Shown piece by piece: positions 1 to 8,685 of a stretch of 64,000 nucleotides of DNA. Below the pieces are notes generated by a model, which saw only the letters and a list, made by a program, of their open reading frames with translations, did no database searches and had not been told where the DNA came from. Location: NCBI RefSeq assembly GCF_002149965.1, contig NZ_MSQB01000024.1, positions 27,450 to 91,449 of the forward strand, given 5' to 3'. The first letter of the stretch is position 1; the number at the start of each line of letters is the position of its first letter. Position numbers and translations under genes: made by a program. The DNA comes from Novosphingobium panipatense (GTDB lineage: Bacteria > Pseudomonadota > Alphaproteobacteria > Sphingomonadales > Sphingomonadaceae).

Positions 1-1
1 C

Positions 2-118
2 CCGGTCGAAGTCTATATCGACGGCGTGAAGCAGCCGTTGGATAACCACCAGAGCCGGTTGCGGCAGCGCTACAAGAGCCTCGATCGGACTTACCTGCCC
101 AAGGCTTACGACTGGTAA
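2..118 (+). CDS. 3' end of an unidentified protein (left-edge fragment)
   Basis: Only the last 38 codons are inside the window, ending LPKAYDW and a TAA stop. The frame is open to the left edge. A strong hairpin with a T run follows three bases after the stop, as expected for the end of a real transcription unit. The fragment is rich in Arg, Tyr and Leu and shows no recognisable motif, so no function is proposed. It converges on dxs. Confidence 0.55.
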   Translation, partial: PVEVYIDGVKQPLDNHQSRLRQRYKSLDRTYLPKAYDW

Positions 119-120
119 TA

Positions 121-157
121 AAAAGGGGCCTTCGGTATCGCCGAAGGCCCCTTTTTT
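121..157. terminator. Bidirectional Rho-independent terminator
   Basis: An 11-bp perfect GC-rich stem (125-135 paired with 141-151) with a TATCG loop is flanked by AAAA on the left and TTTTTT on the right. It can therefore stop transcription from both sides. It lies between the plus-strand gene at the left edge and the 3' end of dxs on the minus strand. Confidence 0.9.
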
Positions 158-189
158 ACTTTACCGCCAAGCCGACGACGAACGTTTCG

Positions 190-2112
190 TCAGGCCCGCG
201 CCTCGTTCACGCCCGCACTGTTGTGGCGCAGGGCCTTGAGCACGGTGTCGACGATCTGCGGGGCATTGAGCCCGGCCTCGTCGTACTGCGCCTCGGGCTT
301 GTCGTGGTCCTGGAAAATGTCCGGCAGGCGCATGGTGCGGATCCTGAGCCCGGCGTCGGTCAGGCCTTCGTCGCTGGCCATCGTCAGCACATGCGCGCCG
401 AGGCCGCCGATCGCGCCTTCCTCGACGGTGACCACCACTTCGTGGCTCAGCATCAGCTTGCGGATGAGGTCGGTGTCGAGCGGCTTGGCGAAGCGCAAGT
501 CGGCAACCGTGGTGGAAAGGCCCTTTGCCTCCAGCACATCGGCGGCCTTGAGCGCTTCGCCGAGGCGGGTGCCGAGCGAGAGCAGGGCGACCTTGGAGCC
601 TTCCCGGACCACCCGGCCCTTGCCGATTTCCAGAAGCTGCGGGACTTCCGGCAGGTCCACGCCCACGCCGTTGCCGCGGGGATAGCGGAAGGCGATCGGG
701 CCGTCGTCATACTGAGCCGCGGTGTGGACCATATGCACCAGCTCCGCCTCGTCGGCGGCGGCCATCACCACCATGTTCGGCAGGGTGGCCAGATAAGTGA
801 CGTCGAACGAGCCGGCGTGGGTGGCGCCGTCGGCACCGACCAGACCGGCGCGGTCGATGGCGAAGCGCACGGGCAGGTTCTGGATCGCCACATCATGGAC
901 GACCTGGTCGAAGGCGCGCTGCAGGAAGGTCGAGTAGATCGCGCAGAACGGGCGCATGCCCTGGGCGGCCAGGCCTGCCGCGAACGTGACCGCGTGCTGT
1001 TCGGCAATGCCGACGTCGAAGCTGCGCTTGGGATAGAGCTGCGCGAACTTGTCCAGCCCGGTGCCCGAAGGCATGGCGGCGGTGATCGCGCAAATGCGAT
1101 CGTCCTTTTCTGCCTCGGCGACCAGTGCCTTGGCGAAGACGCCGGTATAGCTGGGCGGGCCTGCCGGGGCCTTGGCCTGTTCGCCGGTGACGACGTTGAA
1201 TTTCTGGACGCCGTGATACTTGTCGGCCGCTTCCTCGGCAGGGGCATAGCCCTTGCCCTTCTGGGTCACGACATGGACCAGGATCGGCCCTTCGGCGGCA
1301 TCGCGCACGTTTTCCAGTACCGGCACCAGCGCGTCGAGGTCATGGCCGTCGATCGGGCCGACGTAGTAGAAGCCCAGTTCCTCGAACAGGGTGCCGCCCA
1401 TGGCCATGCCGCGGGCGAATTCGTCGGTCTTGCGAGCGGCGGCGTGGAGCGGGCGCGGCAGGCGGCGGGCGAACTTGCGGGCGAGATCGCGCAGGCCGAG
1501 GAACCGGCCCGAGGAAACCAGCCGCGCGAGATAGGACGAGAGGCCCCCGACCGGCGGCGCGATCGACATGTCGTTGTCGTTGAGGATGACGATCAGGCGG
1601 TTTCCAGCCTCGGCGGCGTTGTTCATCGCCTCGTAGGCCATGCCCGCGCTCATCGCGCCGTCGCCGATCACGGCAATGCCGCGGCCCGGCTGGCCCTTGA
1701 TCTTGTTGGCCACGGCGAAACCGAGCGCGGCCGAAATCGAGGTGGAGCTATGCGCGGTGCCGAAGGGGTCGTATTCGCTTTCCGAACGCTTGGTGAAGCC
1801 GGAAAGGCCGCCGCCCTGGCGCAGGGTGCGGATACGTTCGCGCCTGCCGGTGAGGATCTTGTGCGGATAGGCCTGGTGGCCCACGTCCCAGATCAGCCGA
1901 TCCGCCGGCGTGTCGAACACGTAATGGATCGCGACGGTCAGTTCGACCACGCCGAGGCCCGAGCCGAGGTGCCCGCCCGTCTGGCCGACGGCGGAAATCA
2001 TCTCGGTGCGGAGTTCGTCGGCGAGTTGACGCAGATCGGCAGGCTTCAGCTTGCGGAGATCGTCAGGCGTGTCGACGGTGTCGAGGAGCGGCGTGGCCGG
2101 GTTGGCTGTCAT
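190..2112 (-). CDS. dxs: 1-deoxy-D-xylulose-5-phosphate synthase
   Basis: Condenses pyruvate and glyceraldehyde 3-phosphate to 1-deoxy-D-xylulose 5-phosphate, the entry step of the MEP isoprenoid pathway (and precursor supply for thiamine and pyridoxal). The 640-residue length is normal. The N-terminal third has the thiamine-diphosphate GDG...NN region (GDGAMSAGMAYEAMNN) and the transketolase pyrimidine domain has the catalytic Glu in GIAEQHAV. The ATG at 2112 was chosen because MTANPATPLLDTVDTP matches the usual alphaproteobacterial N-terminus; a GTG five codons upstream (2127) is also in frame. The gene is transcribed alone towards the left-edge terminator. It belongs to the 2-oxoacid dehydrogenase/transketolase thiamine-diphosphate superfamily. 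Confidence 0.96.
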   Translation of the reverse strand: MTANPATPLLDTVDTPDDLRKLKPADLRQLADELRTEMISAVGQTGGHLGSGLGVVELTVAIHYVFDTPADRLIWDVGHQAYPHKILTGRRERIRTLRQGGGLSGFTKRSESEYDPFGTAHSSTSISAALGFAVANKIKGQPGRGIAVIGDGAMSAGMAYEAMNNAAEAGNRLIVILNDNDMSIAPPVGGLSSYLARLVSSGRFLGLRDLARKFARRLPRPLHAAARKTDEFARGMAMGGTLFEELGFYYVGPIDGHDLDALVPVLENVRDAAEGPILVHVVTQKGKGYAPAEEAADKYHGVQKFNVVTGEQAKAPAGPPSYTGVFAKALVAEAEKDDRICAITAAMPSGTGLDKFAQLYPKRSFDVGIAEQHAVTFAAGLAAQGMRPFCAIYSTFLQRAFDQVVHDVAIQNLPVRFAIDRAGLVGADGATHAGSFDVTYLATLPNMVVMAAADEAELVHMVHTAAQYDDGPIAFRYPRGNGVGVDLPEVPQLLEIGKGRVVREGSKVALLSLGTRLGEALKAADVLEAKGLSTTVADLRFAKPLDTDLIRKLMLSHEVVVTVEEGAIGGLGAHVLTMASDEGLTDAGLRIRTMRLPDIFQDHDKPEAQYDEAGLNAPQIVDTVLKALRHNSAGVNEARA

Positions 2113-2278
2113 GGTCTGCTTGTACACTTTACGTGTTCTGGTGTCGAATTAAGCCCTGGGCAATATGCCGGTGCGGTTCGAAAGGACAGGAAAAACGTGG
2201 GAGACGTTGCTCCCCTGCGACTTTCGGAGGCAGCGCCGACCAAGATCGCGACCGGTAAAGGCCGGAATCGCATGGTAA

Positions 2279-2303
2279 AATACCCTCATGGGATGAGGGT
2301 ATT
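2279..2303 (-). terminator. Perfect hairpin downstream of the Fur-family gene
   Basis: AATACCCTCAT (2279-2289), a GGG loop and ATGAGGGTATT (2293-2303) form an 11-bp perfect stem. Read on the minus strand it follows the Fur-family stop by 45 bases and is itself followed by TTTACC, so it could act as its terminator. The same palindrome lies about 170 bases upstream of the dxs start, so an operator role cannot be excluded. Confidence 0.5.
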
Positions 2304-2348
2304 CCGGGGTACGACGGTTTTGGAAATGCCGGGCCGCCCCGTTGCAGG

Positions 2349-2819
2349 TCAGCTACAGGCCGCGCAAGTGCCGCGCAGTTCCACCACCGGGCGCACGTCC
2401 GCGAAACCGGCCTGCTTGGCGGCGGCGATAAGGGCGCCGGTCAGCTTGTCGTCGTCGATGTGGACGGCTTGTCCGCAGGCGTCGCAGATCAGGAAGATGC
2501 AGTCGTGCTGGCAGCCGGGGTGGCTGTTGGCCAGATAGGCATTGGCGCTTTCCACCCGGCGCGCGAGATTGGTGCGCACGAAGAGGTCGAGGATGCGGTA
2601 GACGCTGTTGGGCGCCACGCGCTTTCCGCGCAGGGCCGAGACGCTTTCCGCAAGGTCGTAGGCCGAAGCCGGGCGTTCGCGCTCTGCCAGCGCGCCGAAG
2701 ACGTCGGCGCGCATCTCGGTCCACTGTTCGCCGGCTTCGAGAAGAGCGGCGCGGGCGGCCTCTACAAGGCTGTGCCCGGAATGTTCGTGATGATGATGCG
2801 CATTAGCCATGCAGCCCAT
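2349..2819 (-). CDS. zur: Fur-family transcriptional regulator, Zur-like
   Basis: A 156-residue metal-responsive repressor. The N-terminus is a histidine-rich stretch (ANAHHHHEHSGH), followed by a winged helix-turn-helix region (VAPNSVYRILDLF, about residues 70-82). The dimerisation half has two CxxC pairs, CDAC and CAAC, the structural Zn(Cys)4 site of the family. The His-rich N-terminus and the pattern HDCIFLICDACG resemble zinc-uptake regulators (Zur) more than iron-sensing Fur. Starts at 2819 (MGCMANA) and at the next in-frame ATG, 2810, are both possible, and neither has a strong Shine-Dalgarno. No zinc transporter lies next to it, so the Zur assignment rests on sequence alone. Confidence 0.8.
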   Translation of the reverse strand: MGCMANAHHHHEHSGHSLVEAARAALLEAGEQWTEMRADVFGALAERERPASAYDLAESVSALRGKRVAPNSVYRILDLFVRTNLARRVESANAYLANSHPGCQHDCIFLICDACGQAVHIDDDKLTGALIAAAKQAGFADVRPVVELRGTCAACS

Positions 2820-2885
2820 ATGGGCATTGGCAGGGCCAGGTGCAATTGAAAGCTGGAGAGAGCGCTCCCGCGCGCCCTTCGCGGC

Positions 2886-3035
2886 TCAGTCGACCTGTGC
2901 TGCGGCCTCGGCGGGCGGCACGATGCCGCCTGCGATCGTGTGATTGCCGATGCCCATCACGCCGAGCACCAGCAGCGCACCGCCGGCGAAGCCGAGGGCG
3001 AAGAAGCGGTAGAAGTCGGCCTTGAAGAGTCCCAT
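2886..3035 (-). CDS. Small single-pass membrane protein (49 aa), unknown function
   Basis: Begins MGLFKADFYRFFALGF and ends AAAQVD, with one hydrophobic segment at about residues 11-30 (FALGFAGGALLVLGVMGIG) after a short charged, aromatic N-terminus. The topology is that of a single-pass inner-membrane peptide with a small periplasmic tail. It lies 66 bases upstream of the Fur-family gene on the same strand and could be cotranscribed with it. I recognise no named family. Support comes from the clean start, the plausible transmembrane segment and codon use like that of neighbouring genes. Confidence 0.6.
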   Translation of the reverse strand: MGLFKADFYRFFALGFAGGALLVLGVMGIGNHTIAGGIVPPAEAAAQVD

Positions 3036-3198
3036 GACGAAAATCAGCTCATGTTGATGGTAACGATTGCGTGGCGCTCACTTGGAGCGAATCGCCTTGC
3101 CGTCCAGTGAATGGCGACGAGCCGCGCCCCATTCTGCGACGAACCGTTGATCTGGGGCGGCAGGACGGTCCAATCGCGATGGAACCGTCACAATTGAG

Positions 3199-3408
3199 TC
3201 AATGAGTCGTGCCTGCAAGCAGGGCCGAGGCGACCGAGACCACGGCCAGCCCCGCTACCGGCAGCGCCGCGCAGGCAAAGGGCAGGGCGAGCGCGCCGAT
3301 GACGTGATGAGGCCTGCGAATGCGGCCCAGCCGCACGAGGACCGCCGCCGTGGCCAGCCCGACGAGGAAGGCGACAGTGACGAGCGGTCCAAGCCACATC
3401 AGCCACAT
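3199..3408 (-). CDS. Small two-helix membrane protein (69 aa), unknown function
   Basis: MWLMWLGPLVTVAFLVGLA opens the first hydrophobic helix (about residues 4-26). A basic loop (RLGRIRRPHH, residues 26-35) is followed by a second helix (about 38-64). The basic loop between the helices suggests it is cytoplasmic. The gene lies 39 bases downstream of purH on the same strand and is probably the last member of that transcription unit. No conserved family is recognised. Hydrophobicity and position support a real gene, but homologue conservation could not be checked. Confidence 0.5.
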   Translation of the reverse strand: MWLMWLGPLVTVAFLVGLATAAVLVRLGRIRRPHHVIGALALPFACAALPVAGLAVVSVASALLAGTTH

Positions 3409-3447
3409 ATTCGTCTCCTTCGCGTCGTCGGACCGGCTGGGGCCGGA

Positions 3448-5040
3448 TCAGTGCTTGAAGTGGCGCATGCCGGTGAAGACCATGGCCAGGCCCGCTTCGT
3501 CGGCAGCGGCGATGACTTCATCGTCGCGGATAGAGCCGCCCGGCTGGATCACCGCCGTCGCGCCCGCCTCGGCGGCGGCCAGCAGGCCGTCCGCGAAGGG
3601 GAAGAAGGCGTCCGAGGCGACGGCCGAGCCGACCGTGCGGGCCTGGGCCCAACCGAACTTCTCCGCGGCTTCGGCCGCCTTCATCGCGGCAATGCGCGAG
3701 GAATCGCGGCGGTTCATCTGGCCTGCGCCGATCCCGGCGGTGACGCCGTCCTTGGCATAGACGATCGCGTTCGACTTGACGTGGCGGGCCACGGTCCAGG
3801 CGAACAGGCAGTCCTTCAGTTCCTGGTCGGTCGGCGCGCGCTTGGTCACGACCTTGAGATCGTCGAAACCGATGGCGCCGCTGTCGCGGTTCTGCACCAG
3901 CAGGCCGCCGGTGATCTGGCGCACCAGCAGGCCGGCGCGGCGCGGATCGGGCAGGTCGCCGGTCAGCAGCAGGCGCAGGTTCTTCTTCTTGGCGAAGAAG
4001 GCGCGGGCGTCTTCGTCGGCATCGGGGGCGACGACCACTTCGGTGAAGATCTGGCAGATCGCCTCGGCCGTGGCGCCGTCGAGCGTGGTGTTCACCGCGA
4101 CGATGCCGCCGAAGGCCGACACGTCGTCACAGGCCAGCGCGCCCTGCCAGGCTTCGAGCAGGCTGGAGCCCTGCGCAACGCCGCAGGGATTGGCGTGCTT
4201 GACGATGACGACGGCCGGATCCTGGCCCTTGAACTCGGCGGCGAGTTCGAAGGCGGCGTCGGCGTCGTTGTAGTTGTTGTAGGACAGTTCCTTGCCCTGC
4301 ACCTGTTCGCCCTGGGCGAGGCCCTTGGTGAAGGGGCCTACGGGCGTGTAGAGCGCGGCCTTCTGGTGCGGGTTCTCGCCGTAGCGCAGGGTGGTGGAGA
4401 GGCGGCCGTTGACGCTGAGCATCTCGGGGAACTCAAGGCCCTGATCGGCGAAGGCGAACCACTGCGAGATCATCGAATCGTAAGCGGCGGTCTGCGCGAA
4501 GGCGCGCGCGGCCAGCAGCTTGCGGAAGGCCAGCGTGGTGCCGCCATCCGTGGTTTCCAGTTCCGCCAGCAGGCCGTCATAGTCCTTGGGATCGGTGACG
4601 ATAGCGACGAAGGCATGGTTCTTCGCGGCCGAACGCACCATCGACGGGCCGCCGATGTCGATGTTCTCGATCACTTCGTCACGGTCGGCGCCCTTGGCGA
4701 CGGTCGCTTCGAAGGGGTAGAGGTTGACGACGACAAGGTCGATCGCGCCGATTGCGTGATCGGCCATGGCCTGCGCATGTTCCGGGTTGTCGCGCACGGC
4801 CAGCAGGCCCCCGTGGACCTTGGGGTGCAGCGTCTTGACGCGGCCGTCCATCATTTCGGGGAAATCGGTGATTTCCGAAATGTCCTTCACGTCCAGACCG
4901 GCATCGCGCAGCGCCTTGGCGGTGCCGCCGGTGGACACCAGTTCCACCCCGCGTGCGGCGAGCGCCTTGCCCAGATCGGCGAGACCGGTCTTGTCGGAAA
5001 CCGAAAGCAATGCGCGGCGGATCTGGACGGTATCGGTCAT
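3448..5040 (-). CDS. purH: Bifunctional AICAR formyltransferase / IMP cyclohydrolase
   Basis: Catalyses the last two steps of de novo purine synthesis: formylation of AICAR with 10-formyl-THF, then ring closure to IMP. The 530 residues match the family. The N-terminal IMP cyclohydrolase (MGS-like) domain has LLSVSDKTGL and VELVSTGGTAKALR (residues 10-45). The C-terminal transformylase has LRYGENPHQ and the catalytic KHANPCG (Lys-His). The ATG at 5040 has a GAGG Shine-Dalgarno nine bases upstream. It follows the heparinase-like gene and precedes a tiny membrane-protein gene on the same strand. Confidence 0.97.
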   Translation of the reverse strand: MTDTVQIRRALLSVSDKTGLADLGKALAARGVELVSTGGTAKALRDAGLDVKDISEITDFPEMMDGRVKTLHPKVHGGLLAVRDNPEHAQAMADHAIGAIDLVVVNLYPFEATVAKGADRDEVIENIDIGGPSMVRSAAKNHAFVAIVTDPKDYDGLLAELETTDGGTTLAFRKLLAARAFAQTAAYDSMISQWFAFADQGLEFPEMLSVNGRLSTTLRYGENPHQKAALYTPVGPFTKGLAQGEQVQGKELSYNNYNDADAAFELAAEFKGQDPAVVIVKHANPCGVAQGSSLLEAWQGALACDDVSAFGGIVAVNTTLDGATAEAICQIFTEVVVAPDADEDARAFFAKKKNLRLLLTGDLPDPRRAGLLVRQITGGLLVQNRDSGAIGFDDLKVVTKRAPTDQELKDCLFAWTVARHVKSNAIVYAKDGVTAGIGAGQMNRRDSSRIAAMKAAEAAEKFGWAQARTVGSAVASDAFFPFADGLLAAAEAGATAVIQPGGSIRDDEVIAAADEAGLAMVFTGMRHFKH

Positions 5041-5175
5041 GAAAACGGCCTCGTTCTGGACTGGCGGACTAGGGATTTTGCGCGCGCTCTAGGTCGCCGG
5101 CAACGAGTCCGCAAGGGGGCCGCAAAGCTCCCGCAAGGTCAGGGTGCCACAAGCCGTGGGGCTCGTCGCGGCAGT

Positions 5176-7113
5176 TCACCCCATTTTCTTGATAAGCCAC
5201 CCGAAATTACCGCCTCCGCGCGAGACCATGCCCTGGATCACCAGCTGCTGCGTCGCCTGGGGTCGGCCCTGTCCATCGACCCAGAGCGAATCCTCCAGCG
5301 TCACTTCGCCCGCGCTGCTGCGGAATTGCCAGAGGCTGCCGTCGGGCAGGGCCATTCCGGCGCCCTGGCCGTCCTCGGTCAGCAGCACTTCGACCTGGGG
5401 GCCGAGGTGGAAGCGGATGGCGAAGCCCACTTTGCCGCGCTGGCCCTTGCGCCCGGCAGGGATCAGCACGTCTTCGCCGCGCAGCTCGCTGCCGTCGTCG
5501 CGCAGGATCAGGATGCGGCGGTGGGTGAGGCCGTAGCGCGCCTCGTAGCCGTTGTGGCTGGCCTCGATCCGGGTGGCGTTGCCGCCGTTTTCCTGCACCA
5601 GCGTCTTGCGGTCGATATCGACTTCGCTGACGCCGCCGCCGATCGCGCCGTTGATGAGGACGGCGGTGGAATTGGCATCGTCCAGCGTCAGGGTCGAATG
5701 GGCGGCCGTGGCGCGCAGGCCCTGTTCGAGGCGCACCGGCACCAGGCCGCCGCCGCTGGCCGAGCCGCCGCAGTTGACGATCAGGCGGTGGCCGGAATGC
5801 GACATCTCGAACGCCAGCGTGGAGGCGCAGCCGTAGCGGGCATGGGCCGGGAGCGGCGGCGGCGCGGTATCGAACTGGAGGATGGACTTGTGGGCGAGCA
5901 CGCGCTGGTAGCCCCACTGGCGCACTTCGCGCAGCGGACGGGTGCGCACGCCGGTGGCCTTGACGAGAGCATTGACGTCCTCGCCGTCGACCGCCCAGCC
6001 GCCTTGCCAGGATCCCAGCGAGCCGTCGCCATGAGTCAGCGCGAGCAGCGGCGGCACCAGCAGTTCGATCACCCGCTCCACCGCGCGGGGCGCATCGCGG
6101 CGGGTGGCGTGATAGCAGTTGCGCAGCCGTACGAGCAGCGCGATCGCCTCCATCTGCGCCAGCGGGCTGCGCGAAAGCACGCCGCCGTCGTCGCCGATCA
6201 GTTCGCCGAGCGCCTTGATGAGCCCGGCCTCGCCATAGAGGCGGCGCGGGCGTCCCTCCGGCAGCAGCAGCCCGGCGGCGACGATCGCGCTCCACCCGGC
6301 AACGGCGGCCAATTCGTCCTCGGCGCGGCCGACATGGCGGTCCAGCCAGCGGGCGGTTTCGGAAATATGCGCAAGGGTGCGGTTGCGCAGCGCTTTCTCG
6401 CCCGAGAGGATCAGCGGGGCGTGGGCCAGCCAGTTCATCAGCCGCGCGCCGGTATTGCCGACATCCCAGGCCGGGCCCTTGCCGGGCTTGGCGGGGGGCT
6501 TGGGATTGGCCTGGAGCCAGGCGGTGAGAATGCGCTCGGCCACGCCGATGCCCTGTTCGCGCGGGGCGCAGGCTTCGAGATCGGTCAGCCAGGAGAAGCT
6601 GTGGACCACGCGCTCCAGCGGCGGCGTGACGCGGGAGGGTCCGGCATAGTCGACCTGGGCGATCGCGGTCTTGGCGCCGTGGATCAGGAAGTGCCCGGCC
6701 CTGAGCGCCGTTCCCGCCGCGGCATGGCCGGGCAGGGTATTGCTGACGGTGGCCAGCAGGCGGGTGCGCGCCTTCTTGCCCATCGGCGCGGACAGCACCG
6801 ATCCGGGAATGCCCAGCCGATAGGCGAAGCGGATCAGCCGCTCACCCGGGCCGACCGAGGGCGGCGAGAAATCGGCCAGTGCCAGCGCCCGGCTGCCGTC
6901 GATCTGGGCGACTTCCTGCGGTTCCGCGCGCGGCGGCAGGAAGTCGGCATCGTGGAGGTCGGACGCGAAAGCGGTGATGTCGGTAGTGGTGATATCGGGG
7001 GCCGTGATATCGGGATGGCCGGGCTCGGCACCGAAAACGGTTGCATCCTGGAGGGCCGGAGATCCGCTAACGCTTTGATTCAAGGCAGCCTCCTCGCGCC
7101 CGTCCCGTGACAT
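5176..7113 (-). CDS. Heparinase II/III family protein
   Basis: A predicted (alpha/alpha)-toroid polysaccharide lyase-like protein of 645 residues. The helical core is visible around residues 190-420 (VGNTGARLMNWLAHAPLIL; GWSAIVAAGLLLPEGRP). The C-terminal heparinase II/III beta-sandwich domain begins near CASTLAFEMSHSGHRLIVNCGG and continues with HSTLTLDDANS and EASHNGYEARYGLTHRR, a typical signature. No obvious Sec signal is present. The first ~70 residues look poorly ordered and carry three DIT triplets (DITAPDITTTDIT), so the true start may lie further in. It sits between rpe and purH. A role in turnover or modification of a uronate-containing envelope polymer is inferred from the family only. 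Confidence 0.85.
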   Translation of the reverse strand: MSRDGREEAALNQSVSGSPALQDATVFGAEPGHPDITAPDITTTDITAFASDLHDADFLPPRAEPQEVAQIDGSRALALADFSPPSVGPGERLIRFAYRLGIPGSVLSAPMGKKARTRLLATVSNTLPGHAAAGTALRAGHFLIHGAKTAIAQVDYAGPSRVTPPLERVVHSFSWLTDLEACAPREQGIGVAERILTAWLQANPKPPAKPGKGPAWDVGNTGARLMNWLAHAPLILSGEKALRNRTLAHISETARWLDRHVGRAEDELAAVAGWSAIVAAGLLLPEGRPRRLYGEAGLIKALGELIGDDGGVLSRSPLAQMEAIALLVRLRNCYHATRRDAPRAVERVIELLVPPLLALTHGDGSLGSWQGGWAVDGEDVNALVKATGVRTRPLREVRQWGYQRVLAHKSILQFDTAPPPLPAHARYGCASTLAFEMSHSGHRLIVNCGGSASGGGLVPVRLEQGLRATAAHSTLTLDDANSTAVLINGAIGGGVSEVDIDRKTLVQENGGNATRIEASHNGYEARYGLTHRRILILRDDGSELRGEDVLIPAGRKGQRGKVGFAIRFHLGPQVEVLLTEDGQGAGMALPDGSLWQFRSSAGEVTLEDSLWVDGQGRPQATQQLVIQGMVSRGGGNFGWLIKKMG

Positions 7114-7164
7114 GTCCCCGGCAGGAAGCGCCGGAAGCCCTCCTGTGTTCCCGGCCTTCCCGTT

Positions 7165-7827
<663 letters not shown>

Positions 7828-8064
7828 GGTAAAGAACGGTACTCCTCGATGCGAAGGATAGGGCACCAGATATTGGGGGTACAAGCGCAGGCCGCCCGTT
7901 TTCCACACGCCATATGGAGGAGGTCCCGTAATTCCGCCGGGCCGCGGGGGAACGGGATCGGGTTTGAGGGCTGGTGTGAGACATTGTGAATTGCTAATTC
8001 AGAGTGCATTCACGGCCGGGATGGCAGTGCGGCGCCGGTATTTCATGGACTTGTGCCGTGATGC

Positions 8065-8589
8065 ATGATGGAAACGGAGATGATGTTGAAGTTCCCCAAG
8101 GTGCCCGCGATGGTTGCAGCCGGGCTCGCCGCCCTGGCGGTTACGGCAACGGTATCGACGCCTGCCGCGGCCCAGTATCGTGACGAGGTCCGCAACGACA
8201 TGAGCCAGTGCCGCTCCGGTGGCGGTCCCGCAATCATGGTTACCGTGGACGGGATCAAGTCGTCCGAAGGGCGGATGCGTGTCCAGTCCTACCGCGCCAC
8301 GTCGGCCGAATGGCTCGCCAAGGGCAAGTGGCTGAAGCGGATCGAGGCACCGGCCAAGGCGGGGACGATGACGTTCTGCGTGCCGGTTCCGGCCTCGGGC
8401 ACATACGGCATCGCCGTGCGCCACGACGTGAACGGCAACGGCAAGACCGATCTCGGCTCCGACGGCGGCGCGATGTCGAACAATCCTTCGATCAATATCT
8501 TCAACCTCGGCAAGCCGAGCTACACCAAGGTCGGCGTGCCGGTGGGCCATGAGGTGAAGTCGATCCGCATCCAGATGCGCTATATGTGA
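8065..8589 (+). CDS. Secreted DUF2141 domain protein
   Basis: A 174-residue exported protein. The N-terminus has a Sec-type signal: positively charged MLKFPKVP, a hydrophobic core of about 17 residues, and a probable AxA cleavage site at TPAAAQ (near residue 37). The mature part matches the DUF2141 pattern: an early GIKSSEGRMRV strand, a SYRATSAEW segment, and the Ca-loop-like AVRHDVNGNGKTDLG followed by G...SNNP. Members are periplasmic or surface proteins of unknown role. The internal ATG at 8083 is an alternative start that gives a more standard signal peptide. The gene stands alone, divergent from rpe. Confidence 0.8.
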   Translation: MMETEMMLKFPKVPAMVAAGLAALAVTATVSTPAAAQYRDEVRNDMSQCRSGGGPAIMVTVDGIKSSEGRMRVQSYRATSAEWLAKGKWLKRIEAPAKAGTMTFCVPVPASGTYGIAVRHDVNGNGKTDLGSDGGAMSNNPSINIFNLGKPSYTKVGVPVGHEVKSIRIQMRYM

Positions 8590-8638
8590 GGCAGGGCCGA
8601 ACGGGACTTGTAGTGCGAACTCCGGGCTAACGGAAATA

Positions 8639-8667
8639 CGTCATCCTGAAACAAGTTCAGGATGACG
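8639..8667. repeat. REP-like palindrome (CGTCATCCTGAA type)
   Basis: CGTCATCCTGAA (8639-8650), loop ACAAG, TTCAGGATGACG (8656-8667) form a 12-bp perfect stem. Palindromes beginning CGTCATCCTGAA are, to my knowledge, common intergenic repeats in sphingomonad genomes. It lies between the convergent DUF2141 and nucleotidyltransferase genes and may also serve as a shared terminator, although no T run follows. Confidence 0.7.
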
Positions 8668-8685
8668 GGATCGCTAATTGAAGCC

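Noticed and set aside
223..2538. 771-residue open frame on the plus strand across dxs
   Set aside because: It is antisense to dxs and part of the Fur-family gene, lacks recognisable motifs and is rich in G/A/R/D as expected for the reverse frame of GC-rich coding DNA.
3202..7110. 1302-residue open frame on the plus strand
   Set aside because: It is antisense to purH and the heparinase-like gene, both of which have clear family motifs; the long frame results from high GC content.
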